41,505 bases of DNA from Amycolatopsis pittospori (GCF_013870525.1 NZ_JACBXD010000070.1:1-41505), one strand, 5' to 3'. Shown: positions 31,636 through 40,532, counted from the first letter of the stretch. Numbers and translations: made by a program. The notes: a model not told the origin generated them from the sequence alone.

Positions 31636-32576
31636 CGGTCAAGGTTCTTCGCCGCCTGGCGATCCTCGCGGCCAGTGTGCTGGTCGCGTCCATCGTGGTG
31701 TTCCTGTTCATGGCCGTCCTGCCCGGCGATCCCGCGCAGGTCGCGCTCGGCGTCAACGCGACACCGGACCTGGTCGCGAAGACCCGCGCCGAATTCGGCA
31801 TCGACAGGCCGTTGGTGACGCAGTACTTCGACTGGATCGGCGGTGTCCTGCAAGGCGACTTCGGCCGTTCGTACGTCACGCGCGAGGCGATCGGCCCGGC
31901 GCTGGCCGACCGGCTCGGCGTCACGTTGTGGCTGGTCGGCGCCGGAATGCTGGTGGCGTTGCTGATCGCGGTCCCGGCCGGGACGTTCGCCGCGGTGCGG
32001 CATCGGAAGGCCGACGGCACCGCGGTTTCCGGGCTCTCGCAGATCGGCGTCGCGATCCCCGCTTTCCTCGCCGGCATCATCCTGGTGCAGATCTTCGCGG
32101 TGCAGTTGCGCTGGCTGCCCTCCGGTGGCTGGACGCCGCCGGTGCAGGATCCCGGCGAATTCCTCCGCGGTCTCGTCCTCCCGGCGTTGTCGCTCGGTCT
32201 GGTGCAGGGCGCCGTGCTCACCCGCTACGTGCGGTCCGCGGTGCTCGACACGCTCGGACAGGATTACCTGCGCACCGCGCGGTCCAAGGGACTTCAGCCG
32301 TTCCAAGCGCTGTTCCGGCACGGTCTGCGCAACGCCGCCGTCCCGGTGGTGACGGTGCTCGGCCTGCAACTCGCGACACTGCTGATCGGCGCTGTCGTCG
32401 TCGAGCGCGTGTTCGTGCTGCCGGGCCTGGGAAGCATGCTGCTGGATTCGGTGGCGTCGCGGGATCTGCTGTCCGTGCAGGGAATCGTGCTGGTCCTGGT
32501 GGTCGGCGTGCTGCTGGTGAACTTCGTGGTCGACGTCCTCTACACGGTGCTCGACCCGAGATTGCGGGGTTCCTGA
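31632..32576 (+). CDS. ABC importer permease, DppB-type
   Basis: 314-residue permease with about six helices. It starts MTVKVLRRLAILAASVLVAS and has the family's N-terminal MAVLPGDPAQVALG and GIDRPLVTQYFDWI motifs. The ATPase-coupling loop is RTARSKGLQPFQALFRHGLRNAAVP (EAA-like). It overlaps both the binding-protein gene (ATGA) and the next permease (1 base). Confidence 0.94.
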   Translation: MTVKVLRRLAILAASVLVASIVVFLFMAVLPGDPAQVALGVNATPDLVAKTRAEFGIDRPLVTQYFDWIGGVLQGDFGRSYVTREAIGPALADRLGVTLWLVGAGMLVALLIAVPAGTFAAVRHRKADGTAVSGLSQIGVAIPAFLAGIILVQIFAVQLRWLPSGGWTPPVQDPGEFLRGLVLPALSLGLVQGAVLTRYVRSAVLDTLGQDYLRTARSKGLQPFQALFRHGLRNAAVPVVTVLGLQLATLLIGAVVVERVFVLPGLGSMLLDSVASRDLLSVQGIVLVLVVGVLLVNFVVDVLYTVLDPRLRGS

Positions 32577-33388
32577 TGCGCGATCGCAGCCTCGTCATCG
32601 GCGGCGTCCTCGTCGCCCTGATCGTGCTCGCCGCACTGCTTTCGTTCGTCTGGACGCCATTCGATCCGGTGAAGATCGACTCGGCGCACCGGCTACACGA
32701 CTTCAGCGGCTCGAATCTCCTGGGCACGGACAGTTTCGGCCGTGACGTGCTCAGCCAGATCATGGTCGGCGCGCGGACGACGTTGTACGTCGGCGTGGTC
32801 GCGGTCGGGATCGCCGCGCTGATCGGGACGCCGCTGGGCATCCTCGCCGGGATGTCGTCGAAATGGCTCGGCGAGTTCGTCATGCGCGTCAACGACCTCG
32901 TGCTCGCGTTCCCCGCACTGCTGCTGGCGATCATGTTCGGCGCGGTGTTCGGGGCGGACACGCTGACCGCGATGGTGGCCATCGGCATCGCGACCATCCC
33001 GTCGTTCGCGAGGATCGCGCGTTCGGGAACGCTGCAGGTGATGAGCAGCGAGTTCGTGCTGGCCGCGCGGTCGGCGGGCCGGTCGCGGCTGAACATCGCG
33101 GCCCGGCACGTGCTGCCGAACATCTCCGGACTGCTGATCGTGCAGGCGTCCGTCTCGTTCGCGATCGCCGTGCTCGCGGAGGCGGCGTTGTCGTTCCTCG
33201 GCTTCGGCACCCGGCCGCCGACGCCGTCGTGGGGCCGGATGCTGCAGGAATCCCAGGTGTTCCTGACCTCGCACCCGCGGCTCGCCCTCGTTCCCGGCGT
33301 CGCGATCGCCATCGCGGTCCTCGGCTTCAACCTGCTCGGGGACGGTCTGCGCGATCGTCTCGACCCCCGATTGGCGGCGCGGCTATGA
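32576..33388 (+). CDS. ABC importer permease, DppC-type
   Basis: 270-residue second permease subunit, starting MRDRSLVIGGVLVALIVLAA. DppC-family motifs are HDFSGSNLLGTDSFGRDVLSQIMVGARTTL (in parts) and the coupling loop AARSAGRSRLNIAARHVLPN. It ends NLLGDGLRDRLDPRL, the usual DppC tail. Stop overlaps the next ATG. Confidence 0.94.
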   Translation: MRDRSLVIGGVLVALIVLAALLSFVWTPFDPVKIDSAHRLHDFSGSNLLGTDSFGRDVLSQIMVGARTTLYVGVVAVGIAALIGTPLGILAGMSSKWLGEFVMRVNDLVLAFPALLLAIMFGAVFGADTLTAMVAIGIATIPSFARIARSGTLQVMSSEFVLAARSAGRSRLNIAARHVLPNISGLLIVQASVSFAIAVLAEAALSFLGFGTRPPTPSWGRMLQESQVFLTSHPRLALVPGVAIAIAVLGFNLLGDGLRDRLDPRLAARL

Positions 33389-34131
33389 CCTTGGAAGTCC
33401 AGGGCCTCGGGATCGCCGGCCTGGTCCGCGACGTCTCGTTCGGCATCGCGCGTGGCGAGCGCGTCGGGCTGATCGGCGAGTCCGGCTCCGGGAAGTCGTT
33501 GACGGCGTTGTCGATCATGGGGCTGCTGCCCGAAGAACTCGCCGCCTCCGGCTCGGTGAAACTCGAAGGCCGCGAACTCCTCGGCGCGCCGGAGCGGGAA
33601 CTGTCGCGGTTGCGCGGCAACGACCTGTCGATGGTGTTCCAGGAACCGATGACCGCGCTGAACCCGGCGATGCGGGTCGGCGCCCAGGTGGCCGAGCCCC
33701 TGCGGATCCATCGTGACGGCCGGAACCATCGCGCGGCGGCCGAGGAACTGCTGGACTCCGTCGGACTGCCGGGGACTTCCCGCGCGTACCCGCATCAGCT
33801 GTCCGGCGGGCAGCGGCAACGCGTCGTCCTCGCGATCGCCCTGGCCAACGACCCGAAGCTACTGATCTGCGACGAGCCGACGACCGCGTTGGACGTCACC
33901 GTGCAGGCGCAGATCCTGGAGCTGATCCTCGACGGCGTCCGCGAGCGGGAGAGCGCGCTGCTGTTCATCACGCACGACCTCGCTGTGGTGGCGTCCGTCT
34001 GCGAGCGGGTGCTGGTGATGCTGGACGGCGAGATCGTCGAGTCCGGCACTACGCGCGACGTCCTCACCGCGCCGAAGCACGACTACACGAAGAAGCTCTT
34101 GGCCGCTTCGGATCTGGAGGCGAGCCGATGA
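33385..34131 (+). CDS. ABC importer ATPase, DppD-type
   Basis: 248-residue ATPase. Walker A is GESGSGKSL, the signature is LSGGQRQRVV, Walker B is LLICDEPTTALD and the H-loop is LLFITHDLAVVA. It lacks the usual C-terminal oligopeptide/dipeptide extension and Cys cluster of many DppD proteins. It overlaps the next gene by four bases. Confidence 0.94.
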   Translation: MTLEVQGLGIAGLVRDVSFGIARGERVGLIGESGSGKSLTALSIMGLLPEELAASGSVKLEGRELLGAPERELSRLRGNDLSMVFQEPMTALNPAMRVGAQVAEPLRIHRDGRNHRAAAEELLDSVGLPGTSRAYPHQLSGGQRQRVVLAIALANDPKLLICDEPTTALDVTVQAQILELILDGVRERESALLFITHDLAVVASVCERVLVMLDGEIVESGTTRDVLTAPKHDYTKKLLAASDLEASR

Positions 34132-34937
34132 TGATCGAAGTAAAGGATTTGGAACGCCGCTACGGTGCCCATGGCTTCTCGGCGGGAAAGAATGCCTCGA
34201 AGCGGCGCCGCGATGTGCACGCTCTACGAGGGGTTTCGTTCGACGTCGAGGCTGGTCAGCGCTTCGGCATCGTCGGAGAGTCGGGCTCGGGGAAGTCCAC
34301 TTTGGTCAGATTGCTGGCCGCGCTGGACAAGCCGACGGCGGGCAGCGTCTCGTTCCAGGGCAAGCGCGTCGACACCTTGCCCGAACGCAAACTCGGCTTC
34401 CTGCGGTCGGAACTGCAGATCGTCTTCCAGGATCCGATGGGTTCGCTCGATCCGCGGATGCGGGTGCGCGACATCATCTCGGAGCCGTTGGGCCGACGGG
34501 ATCCCGCGCGGGTTTCGGAGCTGCTGCAGGCGGTCGGCCTGCCCGAAGACGCCGCCGGTCGTTATCCGCACCAGTTCTCCGGTGGGCAGCGGCAACGGAT
34601 TTCGATCGCCCGCGCGCTCGCGCCGAACCCGAGCGTCCTCATCGCGGACGAGCCCGTGAGCGCGCTCGACGTCTCGGTGCGCAAACAGATCCTCGATCTC
34701 TTGGCGTCGCTGGTCGAGCTGTATTCGCTGACCCTGATCTTCGTGTCGCACGACCTCGGCGTGGTGCGGCACGTCTGCGATCGGGTCGCGGTGATGCGAC
34801 GCGGGGAGATCGTCGAGATGGGCGACGTCGACCAGGTCTACGACGCGCCGGAGCACGAGTACACCAGGGAGCTGCTGGCGGCCGCGCCGAATCTGCGGAC
34901 CGAACTGGCGCGCTTGAGAGGGGGCGACGATGCTTAG
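34128..34937 (+). CDS. ABC importer ATPase, DppF-type
   Basis: 269-residue second ATPase. Walker A is GESGSGKST, the signature is FSGGQRQRIS, Walker B is VLIADEPVSALD and the H-loop is LIFVSHDLGVVR. A basic insertion (FSAGKNASKRRRDV) near the N-terminus replaces the usual short loop. The start could be either of two adjacent ATGs. It overlaps the aldehyde dehydrogenase by eight bases. Confidence 0.94.
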   Translation: MMIEVKDLERRYGAHGFSAGKNASKRRRDVHALRGVSFDVEAGQRFGIVGESGSGKSTLVRLLAALDKPTAGSVSFQGKRVDTLPERKLGFLRSELQIVFQDPMGSLDPRMRVRDIISEPLGRRDPARVSELLQAVGLPEDAAGRYPHQFSGGQRQRISIARALAPNPSVLIADEPVSALDVSVRKQILDLLASLVELYSLTLIFVSHDLGVVRHVCDRVAVMRRGEIVEMGDVDQVYDAPEHEYTRELLAAAPNLRTELARLRGGDDA

Positions 34938-36390
34938 ACCCGAAGTACTTTCTCCCGCTGACGGTCCATGGGAGCAGTATCCGGAGGGACTGCCGATCGG
35001 CGACGGTTGGTTGTCCACTGTGGACGATATTCCGGTGATTTTTCCATACGATGGCAGCGAGATCGGTCGCGCGCCGGTCGGGACGCCGGAGCTGGCCACA
35101 CGCGCGATCGACGAGGCCGTCGCGGTGTTCAAGCAGGTCGCGGCCCTGCCTTCGCGCACACGACGTTCACTGCTGAACGATGTCGCCGCCGCTTTGGAAG
35201 CGCGGCGCTCCGAGTTCGAGCGGCTTCTCGTCCTGGAAACCGGCAAACCGCTGGTCGATTGCCGTGTCGAGGTCGCCCGCACGATCGTCACCTGGCAGGC
35301 CGCCGCCGAAGAGGTCTCGCGGCTGCACGGCGAGACGGTGCCGCTCGACCTGCTGCCGTCGGGCGACGGGCTCGTCGGGTTCTGGAAACGTAAGCCGATC
35401 GGTGTCGTCGTCGGCATCGCGGGGTTCAACTATCCCTTGCTGCTGGCGTCGCACAAGATCGCGCCCGCCATCGCGGCCGGCTGCCCGGTGGTGGTGAAAC
35501 CCGCGCCCCAGACGCCGCTCGCGACGTTGTGGCTCGTCCATCTGGTGCGGTCGCTGACCGACGTGCCGGCGATGGTCCAGCTGGTCACCGGCGACGCGGC
35601 CGTCGGCTCGGCGCTGGTCACGGACCGGCGCGTCGGCGCGGTGTCGTTCACCGGATCCGCGCTGGTCGGACACCGGATCGCGCGCGACGCCGCACCCACG
35701 AAGACGTTGCTGGAACTGGGTTCCAACGCCGCCCTGGTGGTCACCGGCGACGCGGATCTCGACGCGGCCGTGGACGCCGTGCTGCGCGGCGGGTTCTACG
35801 CGTCCGGGCAGGCGTGCATCTCGGTGCAGCGGGTGCTGGTCGTCGAAGCGGTCGCCCAGGAGTTCACCGAAAGGCTCCTGGCGCGGCTCGGCGAGGTCGT
35901 CAGCGGTGATCCTCGTGACGAGCAGACGCGCGTCTCCGCGCTGATCGACGCGGGGTCCACTCAGCGCGTCCAGGAATGGGTCGACAAGGCGACTTCTGCG
36001 GGTGCGCGGCTGGTCGGGGGCGGAGCGGACGGAACGGTGCTGCGTCCGGCGGTGCTGCTCGACGTGCCCGACGGCCTCGAATGCTGGGACGAGGAGATCT
36101 TCGGTCCCGTCGTCTGCATCCGAACCGTGGCAGGAGTGGACGAAGCGTTCGACGCTGTCAACGCGTCGCGCTACGGCCTGCACGCTTCCGTGTTCAGCAC
36201 GTCCTTGAAGACGGCGTTCCGCGCGCTCGACGAGTTGGAGGTCGGTGGCGTCGTGGTCAACGAAGTACCCGGATTCCGGTCCGACACCATGCCGTATGGC
36301 GGCGTGAAGGATTCGGGGATCGGGCGGGAAGGGCCGCGGTTCGCGGTCGAAGAACTGACCGTGACGAGGATGGCGGTGCTGCGACCGTGA
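34930..36390 (+). CDS. NAD(P)-dependent aldehyde dehydrogenase
   Basis: 486-residue enzyme oxidising an aldehyde to its acid. Catalytic Cys296 (GQACISVQR), general base Glu262 (LLELGSN), Asn167 (GFNYPLL) and cofactor Lys190 (VVVKPAPQTP) are all in place; FTGSALVGHRI is the cofactor Gly motif. The closest general group is benzaldehyde/succinate-semialdehyde-type ALDHs; the substrate is unknown. Its position inside a transporter operon suggests it acts on a product of the imported compound. It overlaps the SDR start (GTGA). Confidence 0.94.
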   Translation: MLRPEVLSPADGPWEQYPEGLPIGDGWLSTVDDIPVIFPYDGSEIGRAPVGTPELATRAIDEAVAVFKQVAALPSRTRRSLLNDVAAALEARRSEFERLLVLETGKPLVDCRVEVARTIVTWQAAAEEVSRLHGETVPLDLLPSGDGLVGFWKRKPIGVVVGIAGFNYPLLLASHKIAPAIAAGCPVVVKPAPQTPLATLWLVHLVRSLTDVPAMVQLVTGDAAVGSALVTDRRVGAVSFTGSALVGHRIARDAAPTKTLLELGSNAALVVTGDADLDAAVDAVLRGGFYASGQACISVQRVLVVEAVAQEFTERLLARLGEVVSGDPRDEQTRVSALIDAGSTQRVQEWVDKATSAGARLVGGGADGTVLRPAVLLDVPDGLECWDEEIFGPVVCIRTVAGVDEAFDAVNASRYGLHASVFSTSLKTAFRALDELEVGGVVVNEVPGFRSDTMPYGGVKDSGIGREGPRFAVEELTVTRMAVLRP

Positions 36391-37145
36391 GCTATGAGAA
36401 CCTGTTCCGCCTCGACGGACGGCGGGCCGTGGTGCTCGGCGGCGGCAGCGGCATCGGCCGCGAATCAGCCCGGGCGCTGGCCGCGCACGGCGCCGAAGTG
36501 ATCGTCGCCGACCGCGATGTCGCCGCCGCCGAGGAAACCGGCGCGGGGGAGACCTACGAGATCGACCTGCTCGAAGACGGCGCCGCCGCACAGGCCGCCG
36601 CGGAACTCGGCGAGATCGACGTCGTCGTGCTGACGGCCGCGACCAACGTACGCAAACGGTTGCTGGAGTACTCGCGCGAGGAATTCGACCGGGTGATCGC
36701 GCTGAACCTCGGTGCGACCTTCGAGGTCGTCCGCGCGTTCGGCGCCGGGATGGTCGAGCGGGGACGCGGCAGCATCATCGGGTTCTCGTCGATCCGCGGC
36801 ACCACCGTCGAGCCAGGTCAAGGCCCGTACGCGGCGACGAAAGCCGGTCTGGTGCAGCTGTTCCGCACGGCCGCGGCGGAGTTCGGTCCGGCCGGGGTGC
36901 GGGTCAACGCGATCGCGCCCGGCGTCGTCGAGACCCCGCTCACCGCGCAGATCAAAGCGAATCCCGCCTGGTACGACGCCTACGCGACCAAGGGCGCGCT
37001 CGGCCGCTGGGCGCGTCCGGACGAACTCGCCGGCGCCGTCGTGTACCTCGCCTCGGACGCGTCGTCGTTCGTGACCGGCTCCGTGATGGCGGTGGACGGC
37101 GGCTGGACCGCGGTCGACGGCCGCTTCGAACCGCCCGCGACGTAA
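36387..37145 (+). CDS. Short-chain dehydrogenase/reductase (SDR)
   Basis: 252-residue classical SDR. The cofactor motif is LGGGSGIGRE (17-26), with Asp42/Arg43 after strand 2 (VADRD), which favours NAD(H). The catalytic Ser134/135, Tyr148 and Lys152 (PYAATKAG) are present, and the tail is SSFVTGSVMAVDGGWTAVDG. It would oxidise an alcohol to the carbonyl used by the adjacent ALDH, or reduce a keto group. GTG start overlaps the ALDH stop. Confidence 0.93.
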   Translation: MSYENLFRLDGRRAVVLGGGSGIGRESARALAAHGAEVIVADRDVAAAEETGAGETYEIDLLEDGAAAQAAAELGEIDVVVLTAATNVRKRLLEYSREEFDRVIALNLGATFEVVRAFGAGMVERGRGSIIGFSSIRGTTVEPGQGPYAATKAGLVQLFRTAAAEFGPAGVRVNAIAPGVVETPLTAQIKANPAWYDAYATKGALGRWARPDELAGAVVYLASDASSFVTGSVMAVDGGWTAVDGRFEPPAT

Positions 37146-37156
37146 GGAGCCTCGCT

Positions 37157-38536
37157 GTGCCGGAGTTGCCCGATCTGACCGCCGTCGAACTGGTCGCCCA
37201 GTATCGAGCCGGGACGCTTTCGCCGGTCGAGGTCACCGAAGCGGTCCTCGCGCGCATCGAGGCGCGAGAACCCGAACTACACGCGCTGTACGCGTACGAC
37301 CCGACAGGCGCGCGCGAGGACGCGAAGGCATCCGAAAGCCGCTGGCACGCCGGTGAGCCGCTCGGCCCGATCGACGGCGTTCCCTTGACGCTCAAGGAGA
37401 ACATCGCGACCCGCGGCACGCCGGTCCCGCTCGGCACGGCCGCGACGTCGCTGGCCGCCGCGTCCGAAGACGCCCCGGCGGGCGCTCGCGTGCGCGAATC
37501 CGGCGGCGTCCTGCTGGGCAAGACGACCATGCCGGACTACGGGATGCTGACTTCCGGGCTGTCGAGTTTCCACACCGCGTCGCGGAATCCTTGGGATACC
37601 GCGAGGACGCCCGGCGGTTCCAGCGCGGGTGCCGGTTCGGCGGCCGCCGCGGGTTATGGCCCGCTGCACGTCGGGACGGACATCGGCGGCTCGATCCGGC
37701 TCCCCGCCGGCTGGTGCGGACTGGTCGGGCTGAAGCCGAGTTTCGGCCGGGTGCCGGTCGATCCGCCGTTCCTCGGTCGCGTCGCCGGGCCGATGACGCG
37801 GACCGTCGCCGACACCGCGCTGCTGATGAGCGTTCTGTCCGGTGTGGACGGTCGCGATCACCTTTCGCTGCCGCCCGCCGAACTCGACTGGATGGCGCTC
37901 TCGTCCGAGGTCAAAGGCCTGCGAATCGGGCTGCACCTGGATCCGGGCGTCGGCCTGCCGGTGCTGCCGGAAACGATCGCCGCGGTCACCGAAGCCGCGC
38001 GCGTGTTCGAGGCCGCCGGAGCCGTCGTCGAGTCGGTTTCGCCGTTCCTGCGCCGCGAAATGCTCGACGGCCTCGACACCTTCTGGCGCGTCCGCGCCTG
38101 GTCGGACATGTCCGCGCTGCCCGAAGACCGCCGCGCGAAGGTCCTGCCGTACATCGCGGACTGGGCCGCCGGCGGCGCCGACGTCAGCGGCGTCGACGCC
38201 TATCGCGGCTTCGCGCAGATCGACGCCATCGCCGTCGCGACCCTGCGGGAAACCGAACGTTTCGACGTCGTCCTGTCGCCGACCTGCCCTGTCACGGCCC
38301 CGCCCGCCGACTGGCCGTCGCCGACCAACGACCCGCGCCGCCCGTTCGAGCACATCGCGTTCACCGTGCCGTACAACATGTCCGGCCAGCCCGCGGTCTC
38401 GATCAACTGCGGCTACACGAGCGACGACCAGCCCATCGGCCTCCAAATCAGCGGCCGCCGCTTCGCCGACCTCGACGTCCTTCGCACCGCTGCCGCCTAC
38501 GAAACCCTTCGCCCCACGCCGCGCCCCTGGCCCTGA
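37157..38536 (+). CDS. Amidase-signature-family hydrolase
   Basis: 459-residue amidase. The Ser-cisSer-Lys triad is Lys80 (PLTLKENIA), Ser155 (TPGGSSAGAG) and Ser179 (TDIGGSIRLPA). Their spacing, 75 and 24, equals that of FAAH-type enzymes. AAKVEVT-type N-terminal helix (LSPVEVTEAVLARIEAREP) is typical. It has its own ribosome-binding site (AAGGAG) 11 bases after the SDR stop, so it ends the GntR-flanked operon. It probably releases an amine and an acid from the imported amide. Confidence 0.94.
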   Translation: MPELPDLTAVELVAQYRAGTLSPVEVTEAVLARIEAREPELHALYAYDPTGAREDAKASESRWHAGEPLGPIDGVPLTLKENIATRGTPVPLGTAATSLAAASEDAPAGARVRESGGVLLGKTTMPDYGMLTSGLSSFHTASRNPWDTARTPGGSSAGAGSAAAAGYGPLHVGTDIGGSIRLPAGWCGLVGLKPSFGRVPVDPPFLGRVAGPMTRTVADTALLMSVLSGVDGRDHLSLPPAELDWMALSSEVKGLRIGLHLDPGVGLPVLPETIAAVTEAARVFEAAGAVVESVSPFLRREMLDGLDTFWRVRAWSDMSALPEDRRAKVLPYIADWAAGGADVSGVDAYRGFAQIDAIAVATLRETERFDVVLSPTCPVTAPPADWPSPTNDPRRPFEHIAFTVPYNMSGQPAVSINCGYTSDDQPIGLQISGRRFADLDVLRTAAAYETLRPTPRPWP

Positions 38537-38550
38537 CCACCCCCCCCGCA

Positions 38551-38606
38551 TTTAGTCCTCTGAATGCGGTACATGCACACGCAACCACCGCATTCAGAGG
38601 ACTAAA
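38551..38606. terminator. Perfect 20-bp hairpin between amidase and CoA-lyase genes
   Basis: TTTAGTCCTCTGAATGCGGT, 16-base loop, ACCGCATTCAGAGGACTAAA. The stem is perfect. It lies between convergent genes, so it serves both strands. Its AT content is higher than that of neighbouring genes. Confidence 0.85.
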
Positions 38607-38610
38607 CGCG

Positions 38611-39465
38611 TTACTTGCCGATCGTCTCGGCGAGCGCCAGGATCCGCCGTGCGTTGTCGACGTGCAGGTTCTCGATCATCCGCCCGTCCACGGTGACGAC
38701 GCCCTGTCCGGCCGCCTGCGCCTCTTCGAACGCCGAGATGATCTTCCGTGACCGCGCGATCTCTTCCTCGGACGGCGCGAAGACGCGGTTGCACGGCTCC
38801 AGCTGCGAGGGGTGGATCAGCGTCTTGCCGTCGAAGCCGAACTGGCGTCCCTGCAGGCATTCCGCCTCGAAGCCTTCGAGGTCCTTCACGTCGTTGTAGA
38901 CGCCGTCGAGGATCGCCTTGCCGGTCGCGCGTGCGGCCAGGAGTGCCAGCGAAAGCCCGCCGAGCAGGGGCGCGCGGCCGGGGACGAACTCGGCGTGCAG
39001 TTCCTTCGCCAGGTCGTTCGTGCCCATGACCAGCACGGTCAGTCGCTCGGAAGCCGCCGCGATCTCCTCGGCGTGCAGCATCGCGACCGGGGTTTCGACC
39101 ATCGCCCAGATCTTCGTGTGGTCCGGCGCGCCGCCGAGTTCCAGCGCGCGCTCGATGTTGTGGACCTCGGCGGCGGAGTTCACCTTCGGCACGACGACCG
39201 CGGCGGGGCCGGCCTGTGCGGCGGCCCGGAGGTCGGCGTCGTGCCATTCGGTGTCGAGGCCGTTGACGCGGATGGTCACCTCGCGCTTGCCGTACTCCTT
39301 CGACGACGCGGCAGCGCAAACCCGCTCACGAGCCGCTTCCTTCGCGTCGGGTGCGACGGCGTCTTCGAGGTCGAGGATGAGCCCGTCCGCGTCCAGCGTC
39401 TTGGCCTTCTCCAAGGCTCTTTCGTTGGCGCCGGGCATGTAGAGGACGGAACGTCGGGGGTTCAT
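38611..39465 (-). CDS. CoA-ester lyase, CitE/HpcH-like (second paralogue)
   Basis: 284-residue TIM-barrel C-C lyase/thioesterase of the HpcH/HpaI family. It starts MNPRRSVLYMPGANERALE at 39465, preceded by AAGGAGG. Active-site motifs are LILDLEDAV (metal-binding Glu/Asp), TIRVNGLDT (Arg), VVPKVNSA, MVETPVAML (Glu) and MGTNDLAKEL. Likely substrates are malyl-CoA, citramalyl-CoA or (3S)-malyl-CoA. The start overlaps the stop of the upstream paralogue (ATGA). Confidence 0.9.
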   Translation of the reverse strand: MNPRRSVLYMPGANERALEKAKTLDADGLILDLEDAVAPDAKEAARERVCAAASSKEYGKREVTIRVNGLDTEWHDADLRAAAQAGPAAVVVPKVNSAAEVHNIERALELGGAPDHTKIWAMVETPVAMLHAEEIAAASERLTVLVMGTNDLAKELHAEFVPGRAPLLGGLSLALLAARATGKAILDGVYNDVKDLEGFEAECLQGRQFGFDGKTLIHPSQLEPCNRVFAPSEEEIARSRKIISAFEEAQAAGQGVVTVDGRMIENLHVDNARRILALAETIGK

Positions 39466-40532
39466 GCGGAAGCCTCCTTGGTGGCGGCGTCGTACGCCGC
39501 GGCGAGTTCGGGGTCGTCGGCGGCCAGGGCGTCGGCGAGTTCGGCGACCACCCGGCACTGCTTCACCGAGGCGTCGTCCTGCATCTTCCCGTCGATCATC
39601 ACGGCACCGGTGCCGTCACCCATCGCGGCGATCACGCGCCGCGCCCAAGCCACGTCCTCGGGAGAAGGCGAGAACACCTTCTTCGCGATGTCGATCTGCA
39701 CCGGGTGCAGGCTCCAGGCACCCACGCAGCCGAGCAGGAACGCGTTGCGGAACTGGTCTTCGCAGGCCACGACGTCGCGGATGTCGCCGAAGGGCCCGTA
39801 GTACGGCAGGATCCCGTTCGCCGCGCAAGCGTCGACCATTCGCGCGACGGTGTAATGCCACAGGTCCTGCTGGTAGGTCGTGCGTCCCTGGTTCAGGTCT
39901 TCCCCGGTCGGGTCCGTGCGCACCAGGTAACCGGGGTGCCCACCACCCACCCGGGTGGTCTTCATCCGCCGGCTGGCGGCGAGGTCGGCCGGGCCGAGCG
40001 AGATGCCCTGCATCCGGGGGCTGGCCCCGGCGATCTCCTCGACGCATCCGACACCGCTGGCGGTCTCCAGGATCGCGTGCACCAGCAGCGGTTTCGTCAG
40101 CCCTGCTCGCGCTTCGAGCTGCGCGAGCAACCGGTCGACGTAATGGATGTCATGCGCGCCTTCGACCTTCGGCACCATGATCACGTCGAGTTTGTCGCCG
40201 ATCTCGGTGACCAGCGTGATCAGGTCGTCGAGTACCCACGGCGAGTCGAGGCTGTTGACACGGGTCCACAGCTGCGTCTTGCCGAAGTCGTTCGCCTTCG
40301 CGATGGAGACGAGCCCGTTCCGAGCGGCCTCCTTGCGGTCGGCGCGCACGGCGTCCTCGAGATTCCCGAGCAGGACGTCGACCTTCTTGGCAAGATCCGG
40401 GACCTTGGCGGCCATCTTCTCGTTGCCGGGGTCGAAGAAGTGGATCATCCGCGAAGGAGGCACGGGGATCTGGCGGAGCGGTTCCGGCGCCCCCACCGCG
40501 AGCGGGGCGAAGAAATCCTTCGGCGAACGCAT
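39462..40532 (-). CDS. L-malyl-CoA/beta-methylmalyl-CoA lyase-like enzyme
   Basis: 356-residue HpcH/HpaI-family lyase. The ATG at 40532 (MRSPKDFFAPLAVG) has GGAGGAACG upstream; residues further upstream in the open frame are not protein-like. Motifs are NLEDAVRADRKEAA, LWTRVNSLDSPW, IMVPKVEGAHDIHYVD and ILETASGVGCVEEI. It is longer than its neighbour, as the Mcl1-type enzymes are (they cleave malyl-CoA to glyoxylate and acetyl-CoA). With the downstream paralogue it resembles lyase-plus-thioesterase pairs; exact substrate uncertain. Confidence 0.88.
   Translation of the reverse strand: MRSPKDFFAPLAVGAPEPLRQIPVPPSRMIHFFDPGNEKMAAKVPDLAKKVDVLLGNLEDAVRADRKEAARNGLVSIAKANDFGKTQLWTRVNSLDSPWVLDDLITLVTEIGDKLDVIMVPKVEGAHDIHYVDRLLAQLEARAGLTKPLLVHAILETASGVGCVEEIAGASPRMQGISLGPADLAASRRMKTTRVGGGHPGYLVRTDPTGEDLNQGRTTYQQDLWHYTVARMVDACAANGILPYYGPFGDIRDVVACEDQFRNAFLLGCVGAWSLHPVQIDIAKKVFSPSPEDVAWARRVIAAMGDGTGAVMIDGKMQDDASVKQCRVVAELADALAADDPELAAAYDAATKEASA

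Noticed and set aside
35014..35024. DnaA box (TTGTCCACT) in the aldehyde dehydrogenase gene
   Set aside because: One mismatch to the 9-mer, inside coding sequence and isolated; better explained by the TCCA-N3-TGGA pattern reported.
28266..40532. Secondary-metabolite gene cluster
   Set aside because: No synthase, synthetase or RiPP core gene is present; the genes fit uptake and catabolism.
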